From: Paraburkholderia sp. CNPSo 3274
Lineage (GTDB): Bacteria; Pseudomonadota; Gammaproteobacteria; Burkholderiales; Burkholderiaceae
Direction: 5' to 3'
Assembly (NCBI RefSeq): GCF_024206475.1
Contig: NZ_JAMBPR010000005.1
Coordinates: forward strand, 146,734-210,733
Length of the DNA: 64,000 nucleotides
A program made the position numbers and the translations under genes. The notes under the pieces are model-generated. The model had not been told where the DNA came from. It worked only from the letters and a program-made list of their open reading frames with translations, and searched no databases. This document shows, one piece after another, positions 1 to 9,000 of this stretch; the first letter of the stretch is position 1; every line of letters begins with the position of its first letter.

Positions 1-61
1 TCGAAGCTGGCATCGACCTGAGCGCGGCGGATTCCAGCAAGCAGATTCGCGATGCCCTGAA

Positions 62-1291
62 TCAATCTGCGTTTGATGGGACCTGGCCCGCGGACTCGCG
101 AGGCGCACCGATCCAGTGGATGGCGGAAGCAACGATCCCGAGCACGACACCAAAGACGACGATGCCCGACCAGCCGAAGCGGCTCATGAGCCAGCCGCTG
201 ACCGTCGCACCGAAGGCGCCGCCGAAAAAGGTGGCCGTCATATAGAGGCTGTTGATTCGGCCCTGCGCTTTCGGATCGACCGAAAAAGCGCGAGTCTGGT
301 TAGAAACGAGACCGGACTGCACGCCGATGTCGAGCACGATCACGCCCACGATCAGCAGCGTGAGCGACGTGGCCGCGCCGGAAAGAAGCAGGTAGGCAAG
401 CGTTGCAATGCCGATACTCGCGCCGATGACCTTGCGAAATCCCACCCGGTCGGTGGCATTACCACCCAACGATGCGGCGAACGCGCCAGCTGCGCCGATG
501 ATGCCGAAGCCGCCCGCCCAGGCGCTGCCGAGGTGCCACGGCCCGCTTTTGAGCAGCGCCGCGAGATTGACCCAGAAGGCGTTGAAACAGGCCCAAAGCA
601 ACGCCTGGATAATCATCGATTCACGAATCGGACGATTGTCGCGAACGAGCGGCCACAACGAAGCGAGCAGACGCCCATACGAAAGATTCGTGGACGGCAC
701 GCCCTTCGGCAGAAGCGTCGCGGCGGCGATAAAGACCGGCACCATGAACGCGGCTTCCGCGCCGTAGACCGCACGCCAACCCCACGCCGCGCCGATCACA
801 CCGGCGATCGTGCGGCCGACCAGGATGCCGACCATGATGCCGCTCACGACGGTGCCGACGTTACGCCCCCGCTCGCTCGGCAACGACATGACGGCGGCAA
901 AGGGCACGAGCTGCTGTGGCACGCAGCTCACGATACCAAGCGCAAACGAAGCCGCGATCAGTGCCCAGATGCCGGGCGCAACCGCCGCCGTCGCCGCAAA
1001 AACGAGTGCGAGGGCGATCTGGGTGAGCACGAGCTTGCGCCGGTCGAAGCGGTCGCCAAGCGGCAACAGCAACGCGAGGCCGGTCGAGAAGCCGAGCAGC
1101 GCCGCCGCCGCGACGAGATCGACCGTTGTGATGTTGACCTGCAGACCCGCAGCGATCAGCGGCAGGATCGGCTGCGTGCAATAGATGTTGGTGATCACTG
1201 CTCCCGCGACAATCGCCATCATGACGATCTTGCCGCGCGAAGCGACGGCGGGCGTAGCTGCACGTTCTGGGGTGCTGGGTAAGCCGCTCAA
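62..1291 (-). CDS. MFS transporter (DHA1-like exporter)
   Basis: A 409-residue inner-membrane protein with about 12 hydrophobic segments. The stretch after the second segment, GDRFDRRKLVL, is the conserved cytoplasmic loop 2-3 signature of the major facilitator superfamily. The early NIYCTQPILPLIA segment resembles YnfM/YdhP-type drug or sugar-efflux transporters. The start is a TTG at 1291 preceded by a strong AGGAGG five bases upstream, which decides this start over the internal ATGs near residues 24-25. It is divergent from the LysR gene at 1434 across about 140 bp, a usual regulator/target pair. The substrate cannot be told from sequence. Confidence 0.85.
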   Translation of the reverse strand: MSGLPSTPERAATPAVASRGKIVMMAIVAGAVITNIYCTQPILPLIAAGLQVNITTVDLVAAAALLGFSTGLALLLPLGDRFDRRKLVLTQIALALVFAATAAVAPGIWALIAASFALGIVSCVPQQLVPFAAVMSLPSERGRNVGTVVSGIMVGILVGRTIAGVIGAAWGWRAVYGAEAAFMVPVFIAAATLLPKGVPSTNLSYGRLLASLWPLVRDNRPIRESMIIQALLWACFNAFWVNLAALLKSGPWHLGSAWAGGFGIIGAAGAFAASLGGNATDRVGFRKVIGASIGIATLAYLLLSGAATSLTLLIVGVIVLDIGVQSGLVSNQTRAFSVDPKAQGRINSLYMTATFFGGAFGATVSGWLMSRFGWSGIVVFGVVLGIVASAIHWIGAPRESAGQVPSNAD

Positions 1292-1433
1292 GACAACCTC
1301 CTTATTCGTTGAATTTCTCCGGTCTTCGCAGCGAATTGCCGCGATCCAGATTGAGGTCGAACGTTACGCGCTTGCATTTACGAAGAGAATCCCTCACGAT
1401 CAAGATTCATCCTTCCACTATTTGATAGGGTCC

Positions 1434-2354
1434 ATGAATCGCCTCGAAGCCATGGCCATCCTCGTTTCGGTCGCCGACGCCGGCAGTCTCTCGGCTGCCG
1501 CTCGGCGCCTCGACATGCCGCTCGCCACGGTCAGCCGCAAGGTTGGGGAACTCGAGTCGCACCTGAAGACGCGTCTCTTTCACCGCACGACACGAAAGCT
1601 TTCATTGACGGAAGCCGGCAGCGCATACGTCGCCGCGTGCCGGCGCATTCTCGAAGACATCGGCGAAGCCGAGCGCGCCGCAACGGGGGAATACGCCGCG
1701 CCCAAAGGCGAGCTCGTGGTCACCGCGCCCGTTGCGTTTGGCCGCTTGCACGTGGTGCCGGTGGTGGCGGAATTCCTCGCGCACTATCCGGAGATCGACA
1801 TCAATCTCCTGCTGACGGATCGCGTAGTTCATCTGATGGATGAACACGCGGACGTCGCGGTCCGTATTGGCGAGTTGCCCGATAGCACCTTGATCGCGAC
1901 CCGAGTGGGCATGGTGCGACGGGTCATTTGCGCCAGCCCCGCCTATCTCGCGAAGCATGGCGTGCCTGCTGAGCCCGCGGACCTCGCCGGCCATCAATGC
2001 ATTACCTTCGAGGCGCTCGCGTCGCTGCGCGCCTGGGCTTTCGGCTCCGGCAAGTCGGAGCAGTCCGTGCCCGTTCATTCGCGGCTTGCCGTGAATACGG
2101 CGGACGCCGCTATCGAAGCCGCGATCCTCGGCGTGGGGCTGATACGCGTGCTGTCCTACCAGGTTGCGCACGCCGTACGCGCCGACGAACTTCGCGTCGT
2201 GCTCGACGCTTTTGAAGCGGCGCCGCTGCCCGTCAATCTCGTGCATGCGGGGCAAGGGCCCCTGCCGTTGAAGCTGCGCGCTTTCCTCGATTTCGCGTCG
2301 CCGCGCCTGCGCGAGCGCACGTCGGGCGAACTCGCGAACGCTGTGACCGCGTGA
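1434..2354 (+). CDS. LysR-family transcriptional regulator
   Basis: A 306-residue LysR regulator. The N-terminal winged helix-turn-helix is in about the first 60 residues (MNRLEAMAILVSVADAGSLS, then AAARRLDMPLATVSRKVGEL). The substrate-binding fold follows from about residue 90 to 300. The frame is open upstream to 1185, but the LysR start consensus places initiation at the ATG at 1434. It is divergent from the MFS exporter and probably controls it. It is closely similar along its whole length to the next gene, pointing to a tandem duplication. The effector is unknown. Confidence 0.88.
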   Translation: MNRLEAMAILVSVADAGSLSAAARRLDMPLATVSRKVGELESHLKTRLFHRTTRKLSLTEAGSAYVAACRRILEDIGEAERAATGEYAAPKGELVVTAPVAFGRLHVVPVVAEFLAHYPEIDINLLLTDRVVHLMDEHADVAVRIGELPDSTLIATRVGMVRRVICASPAYLAKHGVPAEPADLAGHQCITFEALASLRAWAFGSGKSEQSVPVHSRLAVNTADAAIEAAILGVGLIRVLSYQVAHAVRADELRVVLDAFEAAPLPVNLVHAGQGPLPLKLRAFLDFASPRLRERTSGELANAVTA

Positions 2355-2401
2355 GCACCTGAGCCACCCGCGTAAAGGCGCTCCGCGCTCGCACCGGGAG
2401 C

Positions 2402-2447
2402 GAATCCGTTAACATCGGGAATCTCTCTTCCAATAATCGAGAAGACC
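2402..2447 (+). promoter_or_regulatory. Upstream site of the second LysR gene
   Basis: The 45 bases before the ATG at 2448 contain TCTTC (2426-2430) and GAAGA (2441-2445) as an inverted repeat with a 10-base spacer. About 36 of 45 positions match 36506-36550, upstream of the acetoacetate decarboxylase gene. A LysR operator or promoter is inferred from position and symmetry only. Confidence 0.4.
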
Positions 2448-3347
2448 ATGGACCGTCTCGAAGGGATGTCCATCCTGGTCGCAGTCGTCGATGCAGGCAG
2501 TTTGTCAGCCGCGGCCCGGCAGCTCGGCCAGCCGCTGGCGACAGTCAGCCGCAAAGTCGGCGATCTCGAAGCGCACCTGAAGACCCGCCTGCTCCATCGC
2601 ACCACGCGGCACCTCTCGCTCACCGAGGCCGGCGAGTCCTATGTCGCTTCGTGCCGGCGCATTCTCGAGGACATCGGCGAAATCGAGCGCGCCGTGACCG
2701 GCGAGTATGCGGCCCCGAAAGGCTCTCTCGTGGCCACGGCACCCGTGGTCTTTGGGCGGCTGCACGTCGTCCCTGTCATGGCGGCATTTCTCGCGCACTA
2801 TCCGGAAATCGACGCCCGCCTCGTGCTGACCGATCGCAACGTCAATTTTCTCGAAGACCACGTGGACGTTGCGGTGCGTATCGGCCAATTGCCGGACAGC
2901 AGCCTCGTTGCGATACGCCTGGGTGAAACGCGCCCCGTGGTGTGCGCGAGCCCCGCGTATCTTGCCGAGCGTGGCACGCCGCATGACCCGGCCGATCTCG
3001 CCAATCATGCGTGCATCGGTTTCGAGGGAATCAATGCGTCGCGCGCGTGGACGTTTGGCGGCGGAAAATCGGAACAGAACGTGCCCATCCACGCGCGGCT
3101 CGTGACCAACACGGCGGAATCGGCCATCGACGCCGCGACGCTCGGGACCGGTTTGACTCGGGTTCTGTCTTATCAGGTCGCGAGCGCCGTGCAGGAAGGC
3201 CGGTTGCAGTTGGTTCTGGAAACGTTCGAGCTGGCGCCCATGCCGATCCATCTCGTCCATGCCGGCCAAACGCCGCTGCCGCTCAAGCTGCGCGCGTTTC
3301 TCGACTTCATGTCACCGCGCCTCAAGGAGCGCATGTCCGCCGTTTGA
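2448..3347 (+). CDS. LysR-family transcriptional regulator (paralogue of the preceding gene)
   Basis: A 299-residue LysR regulator with the HTH at residues 1-60 (MDRLEGMSILVAVVDAGSLS; QLGQPLATVSRKVGDLEAHL) and a C-terminal effector domain. It shares most residues with the LysR at 1434-2354, including the RRILEDIGE and FGRLHVVPV stretches, so the two are probably tandem paralogues. The sequence just before the start holds a TCTTC-N10-GAAGA dyad (2426-2445) that recurs near 36.5 kb. The downstream genes are not obviously linked, so the target is unknown. Confidence 0.88.
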   Translation: MDRLEGMSILVAVVDAGSLSAAARQLGQPLATVSRKVGDLEAHLKTRLLHRTTRHLSLTEAGESYVASCRRILEDIGEIERAVTGEYAAPKGSLVATAPVVFGRLHVVPVMAAFLAHYPEIDARLVLTDRNVNFLEDHVDVAVRIGQLPDSSLVAIRLGETRPVVCASPAYLAERGTPHDPADLANHACIGFEGINASRAWTFGGGKSEQNVPIHARLVTNTAESAIDAATLGTGLTRVLSYQVASAVQEGRLQLVLETFELAPMPIHLVHAGQTPLPLKLRAFLDFMSPRLKERMSAV

Positions 3348-3439
3348 GTTCCCCGCGTTATTGACCGCGAGTATCAACTGTTGTTCATCGCAGGTGGTTT
3401 TTATCAGCGTCGTTCGTGGGTAACCTTGGCTCCCGATAG

Positions 3440-3787
3440 GGGAAACGCAAGGCGAAACGCAATGGATATGTCAGCAATCACCGCTGGAAAGATCAGGTCG
3501 CTCAGTCGATGGGCCGCGAAGCCTTCAAGCCGATTGCCTTTGGCGGCTACCTCTATCTGCATCCGAGGCCCGACTATCCGTTCCGCGCCATCAAGGGCGG
3601 ATTCGCCATCGGCAGCCGCTCGCTCGAGGATTTTCTCGAGCAGGCACGCGAAGCGGGCGTGAGCCACGTCGCGCTGAATCCGAAAGTCACGCCGCGCCCG
3701 TACGCCGACGTACTGGGGGAGTTGCACAGCGAAGTGCTGCCACACTTTATCCCGGAGGTTTTTCATGCAACACGCGAATCTACATGA
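3440..3787 (+). pseudogene. C-terminal remnant of a luciferase-like flavin-dependent oxidoreductase
   Basis: The frame is open from just after a stop at 3437 to 3787. From about 3461 it reads like the last 100 residues of the small luciferase-like (LLM, BA3436-type) oxidoreductases: a HRWKDQ stretch, GGYLYLHPRPDYPFRAIKGG, SLEDFLEQAREAGVSHVALN, and a terminal EVLPHF. Family members are near 300 residues, so the N-terminal two thirds, including the flavin-binding barrel start, are missing. No upstream frame supplies them. The end overlaps the start of the SnoaL-like gene. The ATG at 3509 could start a 92-residue peptide, but I read this as a deletion remnant. Confidence 0.5.
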
Positions 3788-4154
3788 AGCGCTGAATGCG
3801 CACTGGCAGGCGTCGGCGGCTGGCGATCTCGAAGCCGAACACGACATCTACGCCGACGACGCCATCTGCGACTATCCACAATCGGGTGAACGCATTCTCG
3901 GGCGCAGGAATTTGCAGGCGCTTCGCGGACATCATCCCGACAAGCCTTCCGGTTTCGAAGTCAGGCGAATGCAGGGCGAAGGCAATCTCTGGGTGACCGA
4001 ATACACCATCGCTTACCAGGGGCGATCTGCTTTCACCGTTAGCATCATGGAATTCCGTGACGGCAAGGTCGTACACGAGACCCAATATTTTTCGGATTCC
4101 TTTGAAGCGCCCGGTTGGCGCAGCCAATGGGTTCAGAAGATTACGCCCAGTTAA
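3765..4154 (+). CDS. SnoaL-like / NTF2-fold protein
   Basis: A 129-residue protein with the small alpha+beta cone layout of the SnoaL/NTF2-like superfamily. There is an N-terminal helix (LHEALNAHWQASAAGDLEAEHDIY), then DDAICDYPQSGERILGRRNLQAL, and C-terminal strands ending in the family-typical FRDGKVVHETQYF. Such proteins are cyclases, isomerases or orphan ligand binders; no catalytic role can be fixed here. A GGAGG lies about 8 bases before the ATG. The start overlaps the luciferase-like remnant, suggesting the two were once co-transcribed. Confidence 0.75.
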   Translation: MQHANLHEALNAHWQASAAGDLEAEHDIYADDAICDYPQSGERILGRRNLQALRGHHPDKPSGFEVRRMQGEGNLWVTEYTIAYQGRSAFTVSIMEFRDGKVVHETQYFSDSFEAPGWRSQWVQKITPS

Positions 4155-4259
4155 CGTCCGCTTCGAAAGATCCACTACGCGAGCTGGGAAGCGAGTGATA
4201 GCCGGCCATGCCCGCGCCGGCTATCTTCGAGCGCGCGGCGTACTCACGCCGCGCCTGGC

Positions 4260-5777
4260 TTATTTCGACGCGGGCATGGCGAATTCCGCGCCCTTGTCGA
4301 TGCTGTCGGGCCAGCGCTGCGTCACGCTCTTGTAGCGCGTGTAGAAGCGCACGGCTTCCTCGCCGTATGCGTGATGATCGCCGAACAGCGAGCGCTTCCA
4401 GCCCCCGAACGAATGCCACGCCGACGGCACCGGACTCGGCACGTTAATGCCCACCATGCCGATTTGAATTTGCCGGGTAAACGTGCGTGCCGCGGCCCCA
4501 TCGGCCGTGAACAGGGTGACGCAATTCCCTAGTTCGTGCGCGTTGACAAGTTCAATTGCGCTGGCGAGATCCGGCACGCGCACCACCGAAAGCACCGGCC
4601 CGAAAATCTCTTCCCGATAGATTTTCATATCCGGCTGCACGTCGTCGAAGAGCGAGCCGCCGAGGAAGAAACCCTCTTCGTGCCCCGCCACGGTCTGGCC
4701 ACGCCCGTCCACCACGAGCTTCGCGCCAGCGGCGACACCCGCATCGATATAACCCAGCACCTTGGTGCGATGCGCGGCGCTGATGAGCGGCCCCATGTCC
4801 AGATCGGGCTCCATGCCCGCACCGAGGCGCAGCGCGCGCACGCGCGGCGCGAGACGCTCGATCAGTTCGTCGCCGATGCTCCCTACCGCCACCGCGACCG
4901 ACGTCGCCATGCACCGCTCGCCCGCCGAGCCGTATGCCGAATTGATCAGCGCATCGACGGCTTGATCGAGATTCGCGTCGGGCATGACGACGAGATGATT
5001 CTTGGCACTCCCCAACGCCTGCACGCGCTTGCCGCGTTTGGCGCCCTCTGCGTAGATATATTCGGCCACCGGCGTGGAGGCGACGACGGACATCGCGGCC
5101 ACGTCGGGATGCTGAATCAGCGCATCGACGGTGCCCTTGTCGCCATTCACCACGTTGAAGACACCTTTGGGAAAACCCGCCTCGATGAAGAGTTCAGCGA
5201 GCCGGATCGACGACGACGGCGTGCGCTCCGAAGGCTTGAGGATGAATGTGTTGCCGGTCGCGGCCGCCATGACGAACATCCAGCACGGCACCACCACGGG
5301 GAAATTGAACGGTGTGACGCCGGCAATCACGCCCACGGGCTGACGCAAATTCCAGCTGTCTACACCGCTGCTGCTTTGATCGGTGAAATCGGTCTTGAGC
5401 AGGTTCGGGATGCCGCACGCGAATTCGACGATTTCGATACCGCGCATCACCTCGCCCCGGGCGTCCGAAAAGAGCTTGCCGTGGTCGCGTGTAATGAGTT
5501 CGGCGACTTCGTCCAGGTGCGCCTCGAGCAACTCCTTGAACTTGAACATCAAGCGCGCGCGCTTGAGCGGCGGGGTTTCGCGCCAGGCCGCAAACGCGGT
5601 TTTTGCGGCCGCGACGGCGGTGGCAACCTCAGTGGTATTCGCAACCGGCACGCGCGCCGTCACGCGGCCCTGCGCGGGATCGTATACGTCGTTGAATCGC
5701 CCGCTCACGCCAGCGATGTTTTGACCGTCGATGAAATGACTCAGTTGGCGCACCGCGCCCTGGTTTGCTTCGCTCAT
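4260..5777 (-). CDS. mmsA: Methylmalonate-semialdehyde dehydrogenase (CoA-acylating)
   Basis: A 505-residue aldehyde dehydrogenase superfamily enzyme. The features fit MmsA rather than general ALDH: the N-terminal [17 protein letters not shown], the [32 protein letters not shown] region, and the catalytic cysteine in [11 protein letters not shown] near residue 288. MmsA oxidises malonate or methylmalonate semialdehyde to acetyl- or propionyl-CoA in valine, inositol and beta-alanine catabolism, in the cytoplasm. The 3-hydroxyisobutyrate dehydrogenase gene often found beside it is absent here. Length is normal. A weak AAAGGAAAG ribosome site precedes the ATG. Confidence 0.9.
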   Translation of the reverse strand: MSEANQGAVRQLSHFIDGQNIAGVSGRFNDVYDPAQGRVTARVPVANTTEVATAVAAAKTAFAAWRETPPLKRARLMFKFKELLEAHLDEVAELITRDHGKLFSDARGEVMRGIEIVEFACGIPNLLKTDFTDQSSSGVDSWNLRQPVGVIAGVTPFNFPVVVPCWMFVMAAATGNTFILKPSERTPSSSIRLAELFIEAGFPKGVFNVVNGDKGTVDALIQHPDVAAMSVVASTPVAEYIYAEGAKRGKRVQALGSAKNHLVVMPDANLDQAVDALINSAYGSAGERCMATSVAVAVGSIGDELIERLAPRVRALRLGAGMEPDLDMGPLISAAHRTKVLGYIDAGVAAGAKLVVDGRGQTVAGHEEGFFLGGSLFDDVQPDMKIYREEIFGPVLSVVRVPDLASAIELVNAHELGNCVTLFTADGAAARTFTRQIQIGMVGINVPSPVPSAWHSFGGWKRSLFGDHHAYGEEAVRFYTRYKSVTQRWPDSIDKGAEFAMPASK

Positions 5778-6047
5778 ACGTCTTTCCTTTAGGGGGTCCG
5801 GGCGCTGCGCGCGGATCGAATAGCATCCGCATTGCAGCGCGCATCAAGTCAAGTGGCCGGGCATCTCCATGACTCCCCGCCAGGATCGGCAGTCATTGAT
5901 CGCCGACGACAACAAGTCTACGTTTTACGGCTCTCGGCCGATGGGCTAGCTGCGACGGTTTGGGGACATTCCCGGCTCGTTTCCGGCCATCGCGACAAAG
6001 CGGAAATTCCCGCTATCTGAAGGGTCGAATGGCTTGGCGACGTGGCG

Positions 6048-9000
6048 CTAAACACGCGCAGGCAGCGAGGCCTGACCTTGTGCGGGAAGCGTGAAATGGA
6101 AGCTCGCGCCAACGGGAGCGTTCGGCGTCACCCATAAGCGCCCTCCGTGGCTTTGCACGATCGAGCGGCAGATGGGCAGCCCCATGCCGAGGCCGGCGGG
6201 CTTGGTCGTGAAAAAAGCCTCGAATACGCCCTCGAGATTGCCGCCGGCGAGTCCGGGCCCGGAATCCTGCACGGTAATGCAAAGTTCGTTTTCGTCGGTC
6301 TTGCCGGTTCGGATCAGTAGCGTCCGCTCGCCGGCTTTCACTTCGCTCATCGCTTCGAGGGCGTTGATCATGAGATTGAGCATGACCTGCTGCAATTGCA
6401 CCCGGTCGCCCTGAACGCGTGGCAACCCCTCCGCGAGCTGCACCGTGAGTTCAACCCCGGACTTGCTGGCTTCGCCGCGCATGAGCGCGATCAGCTCCCC
6501 AATCATGTCGTTGACATCGAGCCCATCTGTGCGCAGCGGCTCTTTCTTGAAGTAGGCGCGGGTCCTGTCGACAATGCCGTTGGCGCGGTCGCTGTCCGCG
6601 ACGATCCGGGTGAGCGCGAGACGCGCTTCGTCGAAATTCGGCGGGCGCGCCGCGAGCCAGCGCAAGGCCGCACTCGCGTACGCCGCTATGGCGGTGATCG
6701 GCTGCTTCACTTCATGCGCGATCGACGCCGACAGCTGCCCCATCGTCGCCACGCGATTCGAATGCGCCAGCACCATCTGGAGTTCGCGGTAGCGTCGTTC
6801 GCTGTCGCGCACTTCCTGTTGCGCACGCTTCTGGTCGGTCAGATCGAGTATGAACGCGACGCCCTGCCCCTCGCGATCGCCAAACGCCGCTGCGCCAACC
6901 ATGACGGACACCCGGCTGCCGTCCTTGCGAAAAAATTCCTTCTCGAAGGGTTTGGCGCTTCCCGCGGCCTTCAATTCGGCCCTCACACGTTCGTCGCGTT
7001 CATGCCATTCCGGCGGAGTCAGATCGGGCCAGCGAATCTGCCCGGATCGGAGATCGGCTGCGGTGTAACCCACAATGCGCAGAAATGCATCGTTGGCGTC
7101 GATAACATTCCCTTCGAAGTCCCATATGTGAATGCCGATGATATTGGAGTCAACCAGGCGCCGGACCTTTGCTTCACGTTCCTGAAGATCGGCATATAGG
7201 CGCGTATTTTCCAGAGAAATGGCGGCCTGCGACGCGAGCAAATCGAGCAGCGCGGAGCGGCGTGCGGTGAAGACATGTGAAGTCTCGGTATTCTCCAGAT
7301 ACAGCAGCCCACTGAGTTTTCCCTGTCTGACAAGCGGCAGGCAGAATACGGACCGCGTGGCTCCGCTCGCCAGATACTCGTCTTCGGGCAAGAGACTGGA
7401 TGTCACGGCATCGTCAATGATGACGCGCTTGCCCGTGTGCATGACGTACCGCAGCAGCGCGGCGGGGGTGGCCGAGCCGGTATCCGGCAAACGCCTCACC
7501 TCGATCCCGCTGCCGTTGATACGCGCTTCCGCCTCGATGCGGTGCCCGTCTGGCTGCTCGGGCACGATCAGCAGACCACGGTTGGCGCCTGCGGTTTCCA
7601 GCGCGATCGTCATCAGGCGCTCGATCAGGTTCTTCAGTTCGATCTCGCTGGAGAGCGCGTGGGAAGCCTTGAGCAGCATTGCCGCATCGAACTGGCGCCA
7701 ATCGAAGCTGAGCGTCGACGCCAGCGTGTTCCCTTCCAGATCGGTCAGGCGCGGGAATTCGCAGTAAAGCTGCATGATCTTGCTTTGCGCGCCCCAGGCG
7801 TCGAAGCACCGGCGCGCATTGCGCAAATGGCCTTCGGCGCTCGTCGCGAGGCCCATGCGCAAATAGAAACGGCCAGCCAGTTCGCTGGCAATGCCTTCGT
7901 GATGCGCAAAGCCATTCTCGCGAGCGGAGTGAATGGCCTCCTCGTAGAGGCGCATGGCGTCGAGATCGCGCCCCTCCAGACGCGCGAGTTCCGCGCTGAG
8001 CAACGCATAGCGGTTCTGATAGTTCTCCGGACAATGTCCCGCCCACGTTTCAAACTTCTTGAGCGTCTCGGCAAGCATGCGTTCGTAGATTTTCTGCTGC
8101 CCGGCGGAGGACTCGGGATACAGCGCCGTCAAGGTGAGCATATGAAAAAAGTGAAAAGTCGGTTCGATCGCCAGCGCCATCACCGAACTCAGCACTGCCT
8201 GCGCCCGCTGCGCGGCCTCCAGAGCGTCGACGTAGCGGCCATCGAGAAACGCGAGAATGACTTTGATGATTCGATAGACGCCAATGGCACAACCGAAATT
8301 CGACTTGACGATCGCCTCGAAACAGGCGGTTTCGTCGAACGTCTCGTCATTCAGGTCGAACGGTTTCGCCGTCCTGCCCCGCAGACTGATGACGCATTGC
8401 CGCTCAACCCGAATCAATTCGTAGACCGCGTCGTTGTGACTCTGCCGCATGAGCGCCGCGTACTTTTCGGCTATCGCCTGCACGTCTTCGAGCGCGGCCC
8501 CGCTCTCCAGCGTCTGCCAAACGGCATTGAACGCCACGTTGCCCGCAAAAACGAAATCACCCACTTCCATGCACTCGGCTGTCGCCCGTTCCAGCACCGG
8601 AAGATTCGCAGCGATGTGGCGGCGCCAGAAATTGACGTGTGCGCCATACAGATGAAGCAGCTTTCCATTCAGGTGCCGATTGCCGAACCTCTCGCTGAGC
8701 TTGAGTGACATCTCCGAAACCTGAACCGCTGTGGGAATATCGCCGATCAGCGAGACCAGCATGAGCGCGTAATTGCCGAACGCAAAACTCGAGTTATCAG
8801 TATTGCCGTGCTGCAACGAGAGATTGACCGCCTTGAGGGTGATGAGCGGATAAAACGCGGGCCGCGCGGCAAAAGCGCAGTTCATCGCCTGAAGGAGAAG
8901 ATTGACGATCGCGTGGATCGCAGGGTCCGTCGCCACCGGCGCCTCAACGAGTTCGCCGATAGAACGGCCAGCCTGATTGACGCGAACGTCCTGCAAAGCG

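Noticed and set aside
1..61. Possible end of a plus-strand gene in frame 3
   Set aside because: The frame runs on past the MFS stop without matching anything and without a stop until about 240; too little sequence to judge.
116..1282. 388-codon plus-strand frame
   Set aside because: Antisense of the MFS gene. Charged, His/Arg-rich composition typical of shadow frames in high-GC DNA.
5778..6047. Small ORFs between mmsA and the giant sensor
   Set aside because: No ribosome sites, no conserved motif, poor codon bias; treated as non-coding.
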